Of a DNA stretch of 10,913 nt, positions 1-6,832 are shown piece after piece. The first letter of the stretch is position 1, and each line of letters begins with the position of its first letter. A model generated the notes under the pieces. The model was not told where the DNA came from. It searched no databases and worked only from the letters and a program-made list of their open reading frames with translations. The stretch covers positions 1 through 10,913 of the forward strand of contig CALSCO010001893.1 in NCBI GenBank assembly GCA_943704415.1. The letters run 5' to 3'. The stretch comes from Parvularia atlantis. Its lineage: Eukaryota > Opisthokonta > Rotosphaerida. The translations under genes and the position numbers were made by a program.

Positions 1-493
1 CTGTCAGTCTCGGTCACGTTGTTCTCGTCGTCAACTGTTCCATGATCGCTCGGTGGCGCTCCAAGCAGCCCACTGCCAGGGGACCCGGGCGTACAGCTTG
101 TACAATGGTGCAATGTCATCAAGGCGGCTTCTGGCGTGCTCGCGCATGCGATGCTGTGCGACCATGATGATGCACGCCACCGCCGGGTGCACGCGCAGAC
201 AAGTTGCCGCTCGCGCGCACAGCATGCGTCGGTACACATGACGAGAGCGTGATGAAGCGCACAAGTGACGCACGCGCGCGCCCAGTGGCGGCGATTTTGC
301 TGATGTCCAAATGTCCAGCGGCACTGAGTCGGTGCACGGCACGCACGGGCACGAGCAGGCAGCGATGTCAAAGTCCACAGAGAGCTGCGCACGCGACCAA
401 CTGGCGTCTCGCAGTCGCGCATCGACCAGATGACCGCAAGACCGCCGTGCAGCGACATTCTCGCGCTGCGCGAGTGTGACCAGCAAACGGCAG

Positions 494-688
494 CCGCTGA
501 CGATCATTTGCGTCCGCATGCCGTGGTTCGATGTCGACGTCGTGGACGAGCTGCGGGGGTCCCCGCTGGGCGAGCTCGACCGGGCGGTCGTCTTCGCCAT
601 GGCCATCCCGCTGTACGAGTCCCTGCGCCAGTGCCTCTTCAGCACGCGGGCCTGTTCTGCTCCGCCGCCGCGCCATGCGCACAGTTGA
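494..688 (+). CDS. Possible exon or gene fragment, unrecognised
   Basis: The frame that reads CCG from 494, just after an acceptor-like AACGGCAG with an upstream TGTGACC, encodes a hydrophobic then helical stretch: PLTIICVRMPWFDVDVV, followed by GELDRAVVFAMAIPLYESL. Nearly all codons between about 518 and 645 end in G or C, as in the firm genes of this window, and the opposite frames look less protein-like. It ends in a TGA at 686-688 after a low-quality Ala/Pro/His stretch, and no good 5' splice site is visible before that stop. I do not recognise the family. It could be the last exon of a gene, a pseudogene piece, or chance. Confidence 0.25.
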   Translation, partial: PLTIICVRMPWFDVDVVDELRGSPLGELDRAVVFAMAIPLYESLRQCLFSTRACSAPPPRHAHS

Positions 689-777
689 TCCATGCGCTTG
701 AGCGCGGCGCACCGCGTGCGCCACCAAAGAGGGTCCACATCAACGAAAACAATGTCCCGCAAGGCGAAAATGTCCTT

Positions 778-828
778 GGCAGGCGCCGCGTCAAGGCAGG
801 CGCCGCTTCAAGGCAGGCGCCGCGGTCC
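778..828. repeat. 17-bp tandem repeat, three units
   Basis: Three consecutive 17-bp units start with GGCAGGCGCCGC. Units one and two (778-794 and 795-811) differ at one base (GTCAA versus TTCAA); the third (812-828) keeps the 12-bp core and diverges in its last five bases. The repeat lies in the unassigned region about 85 bp before the kinase-relic start codon and contains no recognisable regulatory motif. Confidence 0.8.
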
Positions 829-912
829 ATCGTCGCGAAAGCGATCCGTGCGACCAGTTGTGCATAACAAGATAAAGTGTTGGCGTCCATGAGAAGGCAG
901 GCAGCGCACAGC

Positions 913-1320
913 ATGGACGGTGCGTGACACGGCGGCGGCGCGAGGGGCACCGCGCTCAGCCCCGACGGCGCAGCAGCAGCAGCAGCTGCTGCGGCAGAGA
1001 CGCTGTACGACGCGGCGCACGAGGGCAACGTGGCCACCGTAAGCGCGCTGCTCGCGGGCGGTGCCAATGTGGGACGGCACGCACGTTCGCGACGAGCAGA
1101 TCGGGCGCTTCGTCGCGCTGGAAGGGCTGAACGTGCGTGAGCGGCCTCGCTGCCGCTCGTAGCGCTCATCGGCGCAAACGTGCGCAGTTCCGCCCGACCA
1201 TCGACAACAAGATTCCCCAGGCGCTGGCGTCGCTCACGAAGCAAGCGTGGGAGCACGACCCTGGCGCCCGCCCGACCTTCGCGACGATCGTGGACAGCGC
1301 AGAACGACCTTGTGTAACAA
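913..1320 (+). pseudogene. Collapsed ankyrin / tyrosine-kinase-like (TKL) protein kinase gene
   Basis: An ATG at 913 opens a 7-nt first exon (ATGGACG) followed by a typical intron at 920-973 (GTGCGT donor, GGCGCAG acceptor). The joined frame gives an Ala run and then LYDAAHEGNVATVSALLAGG, which fits the ankyrin repeat consensus (A..G....V..LL..GA.V). About 10 bp later, in a different frame, comes DEQIGRFVALEGLN, an intron at 1133-1187, then FRPTIDNKIPQALASL and AWEHDPGARPTFATIVD. This matches the end of a TKL kinase C-lobe (RP.I....P..L..L...CW..DP..RPTF..I). The glycine-rich loop, VAIK lysine, HRD and DFG motifs are all absent, so no active kinase can be made. An alternative intron at 1039-1099 (GTAAGC donor) would restore one frame but remove half the ankyrin repeat. 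The 3' end is not resolved. A misassembly that dropped the middle of a real gene is an alternative to a pseudogene. Confidence 0.6.
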
Positions 1321-1352
1321 CGGGGGGTCGACCTACATACAACACGCTTCCC

Positions 1353-1404
1353 TCAGTCGAGCGGCTCAGTCGAGCGGCTCAGTCGAGCGGCTCAGTCGAG
1401 CGGC
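1353..1404. repeat. 13-bp tandem repeat, four perfect units
   Basis: Four identical units of TCAGTCGAGCGGC lie at 1353-1365, 1366-1378, 1379-1391 and 1392-1404. Read on the minus strand, the unit is GCCGCTCGACTGA. The unit at 1392-1404 carries the last codons and the TGA stop of the TPR gene, and the other three lie just beyond the stop in its 3' region. It sits in the tail-to-tail junction with the kinase relic. Confidence 0.95.
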
Positions 1405-3391
1405 TCAACCGCGCACACGTCGAACCGCGAGCGCTTGTGCCGCGGCTGCTGCTGCCGGTCGACGACTTGCGCGAGCACGCCCTCCGAGTCGTCCGTGCTG
1501 GTGAACTCGGAGCCGACGATCGACTCGTTCGAGGTCGACGCCGACGCCGGCGAGCGCGCGCTGCTGAGGCTCGCCGTGCTCAGGCTCGTGCTAAAGCTGG
1601 CCGGTGCGACGTGCGCGGCGGCGCTGGTGAAGGCGGAGGGCTTGCCAGCGCCGTTGCGGAGCGACTGGATGGCGCGGTGCGTGCGCTGCAGTGTGCGGAA
1701 CGCGTCGACCGTGTCCGGGTGACTGGAGCCGAGGTGGTCGCAGCGGAGGCGGTGGGCGCGCTCGATGAAGGGCAGGGCGCGGGGGCCATCGTGCGCGACG
1801 AGGTAGGTCGAGGCGATGCGGTGGAGGAGCTGGGCGGTGTCGAGGTCGCGCGTGCGCCCGCCGCCGCAGGCCTCAAGCACGCGCACGGCCTCCTTGAGCG
1901 CGTCAACGGCGAGGCCAAACTCGCGCTGGCGCACGCGCGTCGCGGCGATGTCGCTGTGGACGAGGGCGATGGCGTCGTGGACAACGTCGGGTCCGCCGTG
2001 CACGGTGCGCTGCACCGCGAGCGCCTCCGCAAAGTGCGCGAGGGCGGCGTCGTAGTTGCCCTGGTGCTCGTGCGCGACGCCGAGGGTCTGGTGCAGTTGC
2101 GCGATCTTGAGCGCGGCGGCCGTGCGTTGCGCGGCGTCGTCGGGCGTGCCGAGGTGGCGGCGCAGCACGAGCGCACGCTCGAGATGCTCGATGGCGGCCG
2201 TGCACGCCTCGTCCGGCACGAGGTCGAGCGCGACGCCGAGGTCCGTGTGCGCGTCAGCGGTCAGCTCGTGCTGCTCTCCCACAACGGCAAGGCGCACGGC
2301 GAGCACGCGTGCAAAGTGCTCACGCGACGTGACCCGGTCCGCCTCGCGCTGTCCGCGCAGCGCCGTGTCGACGCAGCTGCGCTGGCGGTGCAGGTGGCCG
2401 AGGGCGGCATGGACGGCGGCCTCGAGCGGATGCGGACGGTCGGCGTGCGGCAGCGTCACGAGCATCGTGAGCGCGCTCTCGAGATGGTCCAGCGCGCGGT
2501 CGTGCTGCCGCAGCGCGAGGTGCGTCGTGCCGAGGGCGAGATGCGTCTCGGCGAGGCGCATCGGGACGGGCGCAGCGTCGTGCCGCAGCAGCTCGAACAG
2601 GTTGTCGAGCACGAGCAGCGCCTCGACGCCGCGGCCGTACGTCGTCAGCAGCTGCTGCACGTACTGCTGCTTGGCCCAGACGAAGACGCGTCGGTCGCGC
2701 ACGTCGCCATCATAGTCGACCGCAATCTCTAGTCGAACGTCCGTCAGCCACAACGACAGCGCGCAGACGCGAAACGGCAGCACACCTCGAGCGCCCGGTC
2801 CGGCTGCCCACGCGCCTGTGCCCACATCACGACGCGGTTCTGGTCGGCGCGGCTTAACTGGGCCGTGCCGTGGGCGCGCGCGTCCTCCGCGTCGTCCGGG
2901 TGCCAGTGGACGACGACGTCGCCGAGCGTCGCCGCGTCAAGCACGCGGAGGCTAACGCGCCGCAGTTGCGCGGGCGTCCAGCGCAGTGCCATGACGGCGG
3001 CGGCCTGGACGGCGTTGTCGACGAGGGCCGGGAGTGTCGTAACGGGCAGCTCGACGTCGAGCAGCAGCCGGTCGAGCTGCGCGCGTTGCCCGTCGACGAC
3101 CGCCAGTGCCGCGCACGCGTCGCCGTCGTCGTAAAGAGCACCAGCGCGGCCCAGGACGCCCGCGTAGTGCGCCACGAAGGCCGCGCGGACGCCGATGTCG
3201 ACGCGCGGCTTGCGGACCACGAGCTGCTCCGCGTCGACGCGGACGATCGCGCGTTGCTCTTCGAGCGCCGCCACCGCCGCTTCCGCCGCCGCCGCGTCGC
3301 CGCCCACCGCGACGCGCAGCACCGCGACGGCCGCGACGGCCGTGAAGGGTGCCGTGCCGAAGACGCGCAGCGCCGCGACAACGTCCGTCAT
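1392..3391 (-). CDS. TPR-repeat protein with STAND-like N-terminal half, 646 aa, two exons
   Basis: The start ATG at 3391 is the first residue of well-behaved sequence; codons before it look non-coding and only 72 bp separate it from the upstream gene. Exon 1 (3391-2786) joins exon 2 (2726-1392) across a 59-bp intron (2785-2727; GAG before GTGTGC, acceptor CTAGAG, phase 0). The joined sequence ALEIAVDYDG reads smoothly. Residues 1-200 look like the winged-helix and helical linker that follow the NTPase in NB-ARC/LuxR-type STAND proteins (FGTAPFTAVAAVAV, then AEAAVAALEEQRAIVRVDAE). From about 260 to 535 there are roughly five tetratricopeptide repeats, some of kinesin-light-chain style (HPDTV; GNYDAALAHFAEAL at about 425-438). 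The tail (565-612) is Ser-rich, then basic (RHKRSRF). There is no P-loop in this gene. A protein-binding scaffold is the safest role; partners are unknown. Confidence 0.75.
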
Positions 3392-3463
3392 TCCTAACTC
3401 AACGACTAGGCTCGAAACACACTGTCTCACCTGTGTCTTGGCCGTGTTTTTCCGACACAATCA

Positions 3464-5070
3464 TCACCGCCCTCTCCCACGACCGCGGCCCTTGGCCTTG
3501 GCGTCGACGCGCGGGCGCTTGATCGAGAGGGTGTCGGCCGTCGTGAAGGCCGCGGTGTGCGGGCGCTTGAGTAACCCGGGGCTGCTGCTGTCGCCGCTGC
3601 TGCCGTTGGCTTGCTTGGTGAGCATCTTCTTCTGCCGGTCCGCGCGGATCTTGAGCTTGAGCACGTTGTCGAGCGCAAACTCGACCATCGGGCGCCGCGC
3701 CGGCCCAAACACGGTCGGGTTATTGTTGAGCTGCGCGCGCGCACCGTCAGCACGCACGCCTGGGCGGGCGACCGCACATGCCTGCCGCAGCGCCGCGAGG
3801 GCATGCGCGTGCTGCGAAAACTCGACAAAGCCGTAGCCCTTCGAGCGCGGCTTGCCGCCGGCCACGGTGCGGTCGGTGCTCACGATGATCTTGGCCTGGC
3901 GTCGCGCGCGTGAGCAGACATCAACATTGTCGGTCGGCGCGCACCTGCTTCACAAACACCTTGGCCGCGGCGCCCTCGGCGACCAGCTCATCGTACGGCT
4001 TGGCGCCCTTTGGCCCGGGCTCGGGCTGCTCCTGGCGCGCCTTGCGGGCGATCGCGAGGCGCTGCCGTGCGGCCTGCGCGCGCGCGTTAGCATGCGCTCG
4101 GCAAGGCACGCGCGGCGAGAGCACACCGAGGCAAAGATCTTGCGCAGCTCCTTCTCGGTCACGGTCAGCGGCAGGTTGCGCACAGACAGCCGCGTCTTGG
4201 ACACGAAAAAGTTCGGGTTCTTCAGCTTGGTCTGCCGTGACGTTCAGCGATGTGTGGGCACGAGCGGCGCTCTCGCACCTTCTTCTCGGCGTCCGCGGCC
4301 GCGCGCTTGGCGAGGTCGCCCTGGCTCAGCCCCGCCGCCTCGGGCGAGTCTGGCTTGATGTCTGCGACAGCGTCAGACCACGTCAGACTGCGTCAAGCGC
4401 ACGTACAGCCTTCGCGTGCGAGGTACAGGTTGCGCTTGTCCTGCTTGCGCTTGAGCTTTTCCTCGTTTGCGGCGCTGATCTGCTGCGCCTCGTTGCGCTC
4501 AATCTGCCGCAGCATTGCATGAGACGCCCGCAGCGAAACGGGTGAACACGGCAGCGCACCGCGCGCGTCACGTTGAGCCGCCGCCCGTGCAGGTGCAGCC
4601 CGTCCTGCGCCGAGTCGTCCTGCACGACCGAGTAGAAGCGCTTGGCGGCCTTTTCGTCCTGCGGCGCGGCGGGCGGCGCGTACACGCCGGCCTTGTCGAG
4701 GCACGCCTGCGCCGCCTCCTGTGTCTTGAACTGCACGAATGACGGTGAGACAGGGCTGATGAGGCTGACGATGCGCGCACACCTTGACGAACGCCGTCCC
4801 GCGCGGCCGCCCGGTCGCCTTGTCCAGCACGAGCAGGCAGTAGTCGACCTCGCCAAACTGCGCAAGGCTGCGTTGCGGGTGAGCCAGTGGTGGCGTGCCT
4901 GTGCGGCGGTACACACAGCTCCTCGAGTTCCTCCTCGGTGCAGTTGAAGCTCAGGTTGCGGATGAACAGCGTCTTGCCCTGCGCCACGTCGTGCGTCTCT
5001 GCGCTTGCGGTGTCAGGCCGCGCGAGTGAGGCGCGGCTTGCGCACCTCGCTTCGGTCTCTCGGCGTCCTT

Positions 5071-5134
<64 letters not shown>

Positions 5135-6287
5135 TCATCGTCGTCGTCGTCATCGTCGTCGTCGTCGTCCTCTTCCTGCTCGTCGTCCTCGCCCTCTTCC
5201 TCGTCGTCTTCGTCCTCGTCTTCACCCTCCTGCTCATCGCCGTCGCCCGCATCCTCTGCATCCTCGCTCTCTGCGTCGTCGATGTTGGGCTCGATGCTGT
5301 CCTCGACAGGCGGCTCGGCCAGCTGCTCGTACGCGTCCTTGGGCAGCGACAGATCCACGGCGACGGGCCGCCCGAGGATGGCCTGGCCGTTCATGGCCTC
5401 CATCGCCTGCGCGCGCGGTGAGCAGTCGCGCGAGATTCGCCATGCAGCGCACCTGGACGGCCGAGGCGCGGTCGGCCAGCTGCACAAACGCAAAGCCGCG
5501 CGAGACCTGCTTGCCGGTCTTTGGGTTGGTCTTGCGTGGGATCTTGACGTCGTTGACGGTACCGTGCTTCTTGAACAGCTTGCGCAGCAGGTCCTCGTTC
5601 GTCTACGCGTGCGGCGAGTCGATCAGCACGGCGCAAGCAGACGCAGAGAGCGCGCGCACGTTGAAGTGCAGGTTGCGGATGATCAGCCGCCCGGCGTGCG
5701 GCGACTCGCCCTTCTGGACCTTCCTCTGCGCCGGCCTCTTCTCGGCCTTGGTGGCGTCGGCCTGATCGGCGCGCGCCTTGCCGTCCTTGACTGCGCTTCG
5801 TCATCAGCGATCGGCTCCGTCGTCCACACCGCCGCGCACCGTCCTTCGGCTTGGCCATCTCGAGCGTCACGGCGGCGCCGCCGAGCGTGTCGTCGCCGCG
5901 CAGCGCGTCGATCGCTGCCTTGGCGTCGTCGGGCAGCGCGCTGCGCGCCGCGCGTCAGGCGCATCGGCAGCGTGCGCAGCGTGGCGCCTGTCGCACTACT
6001 GCGCGAAGCCGAAGCCGCGGCTGCGTGTCGCGTCGCCTGCGCGTGTCGCATCGCATCAGCCGCAACGAGCTCGACCCATCCGCCCCCGCCATCGCGCCTT
6101 TGGCCGTCACGACGAAGCACCACTTGACCGGCCCGATGCGGCTGCACGCCTCCTCCAGCTGCGCGCACGTGACGTCGGCGCCGAGACACAGACAGCGAGC
6201 GACGCAGCAGCAGCGCACCGCCGCCTTGGTCACGTCGCGCCGCAGCCCGCGCACCACCACCGTGCGCGCCACGTGGCCCTCGGCCAT
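3464..6287 (-). CDS. Nop4/RBM28-like nucleolar RNA-binding protein, 686 aa, 16 exons
   Basis: Nop4 (yeast) and RBM28 (animals) are nucleolar four-RRM proteins needed for 60S ribosomal subunit assembly. The spliced frame here encodes four RRMs. RRM1 is about 8-90 (RNP2 TVVVRGL, RNP1 RGFGFAQY), RRM2 about 130-212 (LIIRNL; RGFAFVQL), RRM3 about 319-422 (LFIRNL; RGTAFVKF) and RRM4 about 495-622 (LSVRNL; KGYGFVEF). Family-specific marks are GRPVAVDLSLPKDAYE after RRM2, an acidic region between RRM2 and RRM3 (about 218-301), NLYLAREG before RRM4, and LNNNPTVFGPARRPMVEFAL at its end. The tail is lysine/arginine-rich and closes with GRGRGRGR, a GAR-like nucleolar motif. The length is close to that of yeast Nop4 (about 685 aa). 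Every intron keeps phase. It is transcribed toward the TPR gene, 72 bp away. Strong family assignment; exact orthology was not tested. Confidence 0.92.
3731..3781 (-). other. GC-AG intron within RRM4
   Basis: The coding sequence ends CGGCAG and the intron would begin GCATGT. It contains a CTGAC branch-like motif and ends GCGCGCAG; no GT donor in the right phase exists nearby. Its 51 bp are a multiple of three with no stop, so it reads through as 17 extra residues. Removing it joins ALRQ to LNNNPTVFG, the conserved junction expected in RBM28/Nop4 proteins, which is the main reason to call it an intron. Confidence 0.75.
5071..5169 (-). repeat. GAC/GAT trinucleotide repeat encoding 33 consecutive Asp
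   Basis: On the plus strand the tract starts with 21 perfect GTC triplets (5071-5133) and continues with GTC interrupted by three ATC triplets to 5169. On the coding minus strand this is 33 aspartate codons (30 GAC, 3 GAT), residues about 269-301 of the Nop4/RBM28-like protein. It extends the mixed Glu/Asp acidic linker between RRM2 and RRM3. The perfect stretch lies at its 3' coding end, which suggests recent slippage expansion. The plus-strand poly-Val and poly-Ser frames here are by-products. Confidence 0.95.
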
Positions 6288-6347
6288 GGCTGTGTACTCG
6301 CGCGTGTACCTCGAATGTTACCGTCGCATGTACACAGCCCCTTCACT

Positions 6348-6369
6348 CCCCCCCCCCCCCCCCCCCCCC
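6348..6369. repeat. Poly-C tract, 22 bp
   Basis: An uninterrupted run of 22 C on the plus strand, 61 bp upstream of the Nop4/RBM28-like start codon, so G-rich on that gene's sense strand. It is followed by TCCCCGCAG, which resembles a pyrimidine tract plus 3' splice site on the plus strand, but no matching plus-strand exon is convincing. The true run length may differ because long homopolymers are error-prone in sequencing. Confidence 0.9.
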
Positions 6370-6632
6370 TCCCCGCAGGCCACCGGGACCGTCGGATCGC
6401 GTGCGCAGCCTATGGACGAGCTGCTGCGCAGGTGGAACAGCACGCCACGCAGAAGCATTCCGCGCGAGCAGGCTGGCGAACGTGCAAACACGCGGGCAAG
6501 GCGCAACTGCCTTGCTGAGCGGGTCGGCCTGCCGCATCGCCCAGTCGCGATCATCGACGGCATCGTCCGCGCCGCCTCGTCCGCCCACGTCCTTTGGCGA
6601 GCGTCACGCTGACGCAGGCTCTACAAGGCGAT

Positions 6633-6640
6633 CATAAAAG
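6633..6640 (+). promoter_or_regulatory. TATA-like element before the RING gene
   Basis: CATAAAAG stands out in otherwise very GC-rich sequence, 30 bp before the pyrimidine repeat block and about 195 bp before the proposed start codon. Position and composition fit a core promoter element for the plus-strand gene, but no second element confirms it. Confidence 0.25.
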
Positions 6641-6669
6641 GCCGTGATGCTGCACCTGCGGCGCGCCGT

Positions 6670-6800
6670 CCTCTCGTCCGTCCTCTCGTCCGTCCTTTCG
6701 TCCGTCCTCTCGTCTGTCTGCCGTCTGTCTGCCGTCCGTCCGCCGTCCGTCCGCCGTCCGCCGTCCGTCCGCCTTCCTCTCGTCTGTCGGTCCGCCGTCC
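6670..6800. repeat. Pyrimidine-rich tandem repeats (12-bp units, then CCGTC units)
   Basis: Four 12-bp units of CCTCTCGTCCGT, the third and fourth with one substitution each, occupy 6670-6717. They are followed to about 6800 by irregular CTGCCGT and CCGTCCGC units. The plus strand is almost purine-free apart from G. The block lies between the TATA-like element and the first codon of the RING gene, so it is probably promoter or 5' UTR sequence. It is open in one frame, but the translation is a low-complexity Ser/Val/Pro/Arg repeat and I do not count it as coding. Confidence 0.85.
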
Positions 6801-6832
6801 CGACGGCTGCCACGTCTAACGCGCGATTCCCA

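Larger units (their letters stand above)
1..912. other. Unassigned region upstream of the kinase relic
   Basis: No complete gene can be supported here. Open frames exist on both strands, but stop codons are rare in DNA this rich in GC and none of these frames shows a recognisable domain. Two things stand out: a stretch at 494-688 on the plus strand with strongly GC-ending codons, and a 17-bp tandem repeat at 778-828; both are listed separately. A minus-strand frame ending near position 31 has a protein-like tail, but its codon use is mixed and I could not link it to a family. The region may hold a degraded gene, an intergenic spacer, or exons of a gene running off the left edge. Confidence 0.4.
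3731..6218 (-). other. The 15 introns of the Nop4/RBM28-like gene (44-60 bp class)
   Basis: In transcription order the introns are 6218-6159, 6066-6021, 5996-5941, 5839-5791, 5659-5603, 5452-5407, 5045-4999, 4916-4868, 4782-4731, 4559-4504, 4406-4362, 4278-4232, 4126-4074, 3944-3896 and 3781-3731. They are 45-60 bp long. Nine begin with GTGCG, three with GTGTG, and one each with GTTGCG, GTACGT and GCATGT. All end in AG, and most have CTGAC, CTCAC, CTAAC or a close variant 10-25 bp before it. Removing them gives one uninterrupted 687-codon frame with family motifs across the joins, for example RGFGFAQ-Y-A across intron 3 and AFVK-FKTQEA across intron 9. Intron 2 has an alternative donor 12 bp upstream (GTCGAG) in the same phase, so its 5' end is the least certain. 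Confidence 0.85.
6288..6832. promoter_or_regulatory. Divergent intergenic region between the Nop4/RBM28-like and RING genes
   Basis: The two flanking genes are transcribed away from each other, so both promoters should lie in these 545 bp. It contains a run of 22 C (6348-6369) followed by TCCCCGCAG, a TATA-like CATAAAAG at about 6633-6640, and a pyrimidine-rich tandem block at 6670-6800. Short protein-like frames occur: minus strand about 6515-6600 with DDRDWAMRQADPLSKA, and plus strand about 6412-6475 with MDELLRRWNSTPRRSIPREQ. Neither has a convincing start, splice context or family, so an additional small gene is possible but not supported. Confidence 0.5.

Noticed and set aside
1353-1404. 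Short direct repeats considered as a CRISPR array
   Set aside because: Units are 13 bp, directly abutting with no spacers, in a eukaryotic intergenic junction.
1137-2732. Plus-strand open frame of 531 codons
   Set aside because: It begins in the kinase relic and then runs antisense to the TPR gene. The minus strand has clear TPR repeats, while the plus translation is a monotonous Arg/Val/Glu/Ala sequence caused by high GC.
3731-3781. Reading RRM4 straight through these 51 bases as exon
   Set aside because: The frame stays open, but the 17 residues interrupt the conserved ALR-LNNNP region, and a CTGAC motif and GCGCAG end are present; the GC-AG intron is the better model.
5005-6127. Plus-strand frames with long poly-Val or poly-Ser runs
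   Set aside because: They are other readings of the GAC repeat and of RRM1-RRM2 exons of the minus-strand gene; no domain is present.
6512-6604. Minus-strand segment with DDRDWAMRQADPLSKA as a separate small gene
   Set aside because: There is no ATG in frame, an upstream stop is close, no clear acceptor precedes it, and the opposite strand has equally GC-ending codons. It is mentioned only within the intergenic entry.
5851-6612. Plus-strand frame including the poly-C tract and a 3'-splice-like TCCCCGCAG at 6370-6378
   Set aside because: Its left part is antisense to RRM1 of a well-supported gene, and no plus-strand upstream exon fits. The short segment after 6378 has no recognisable family.
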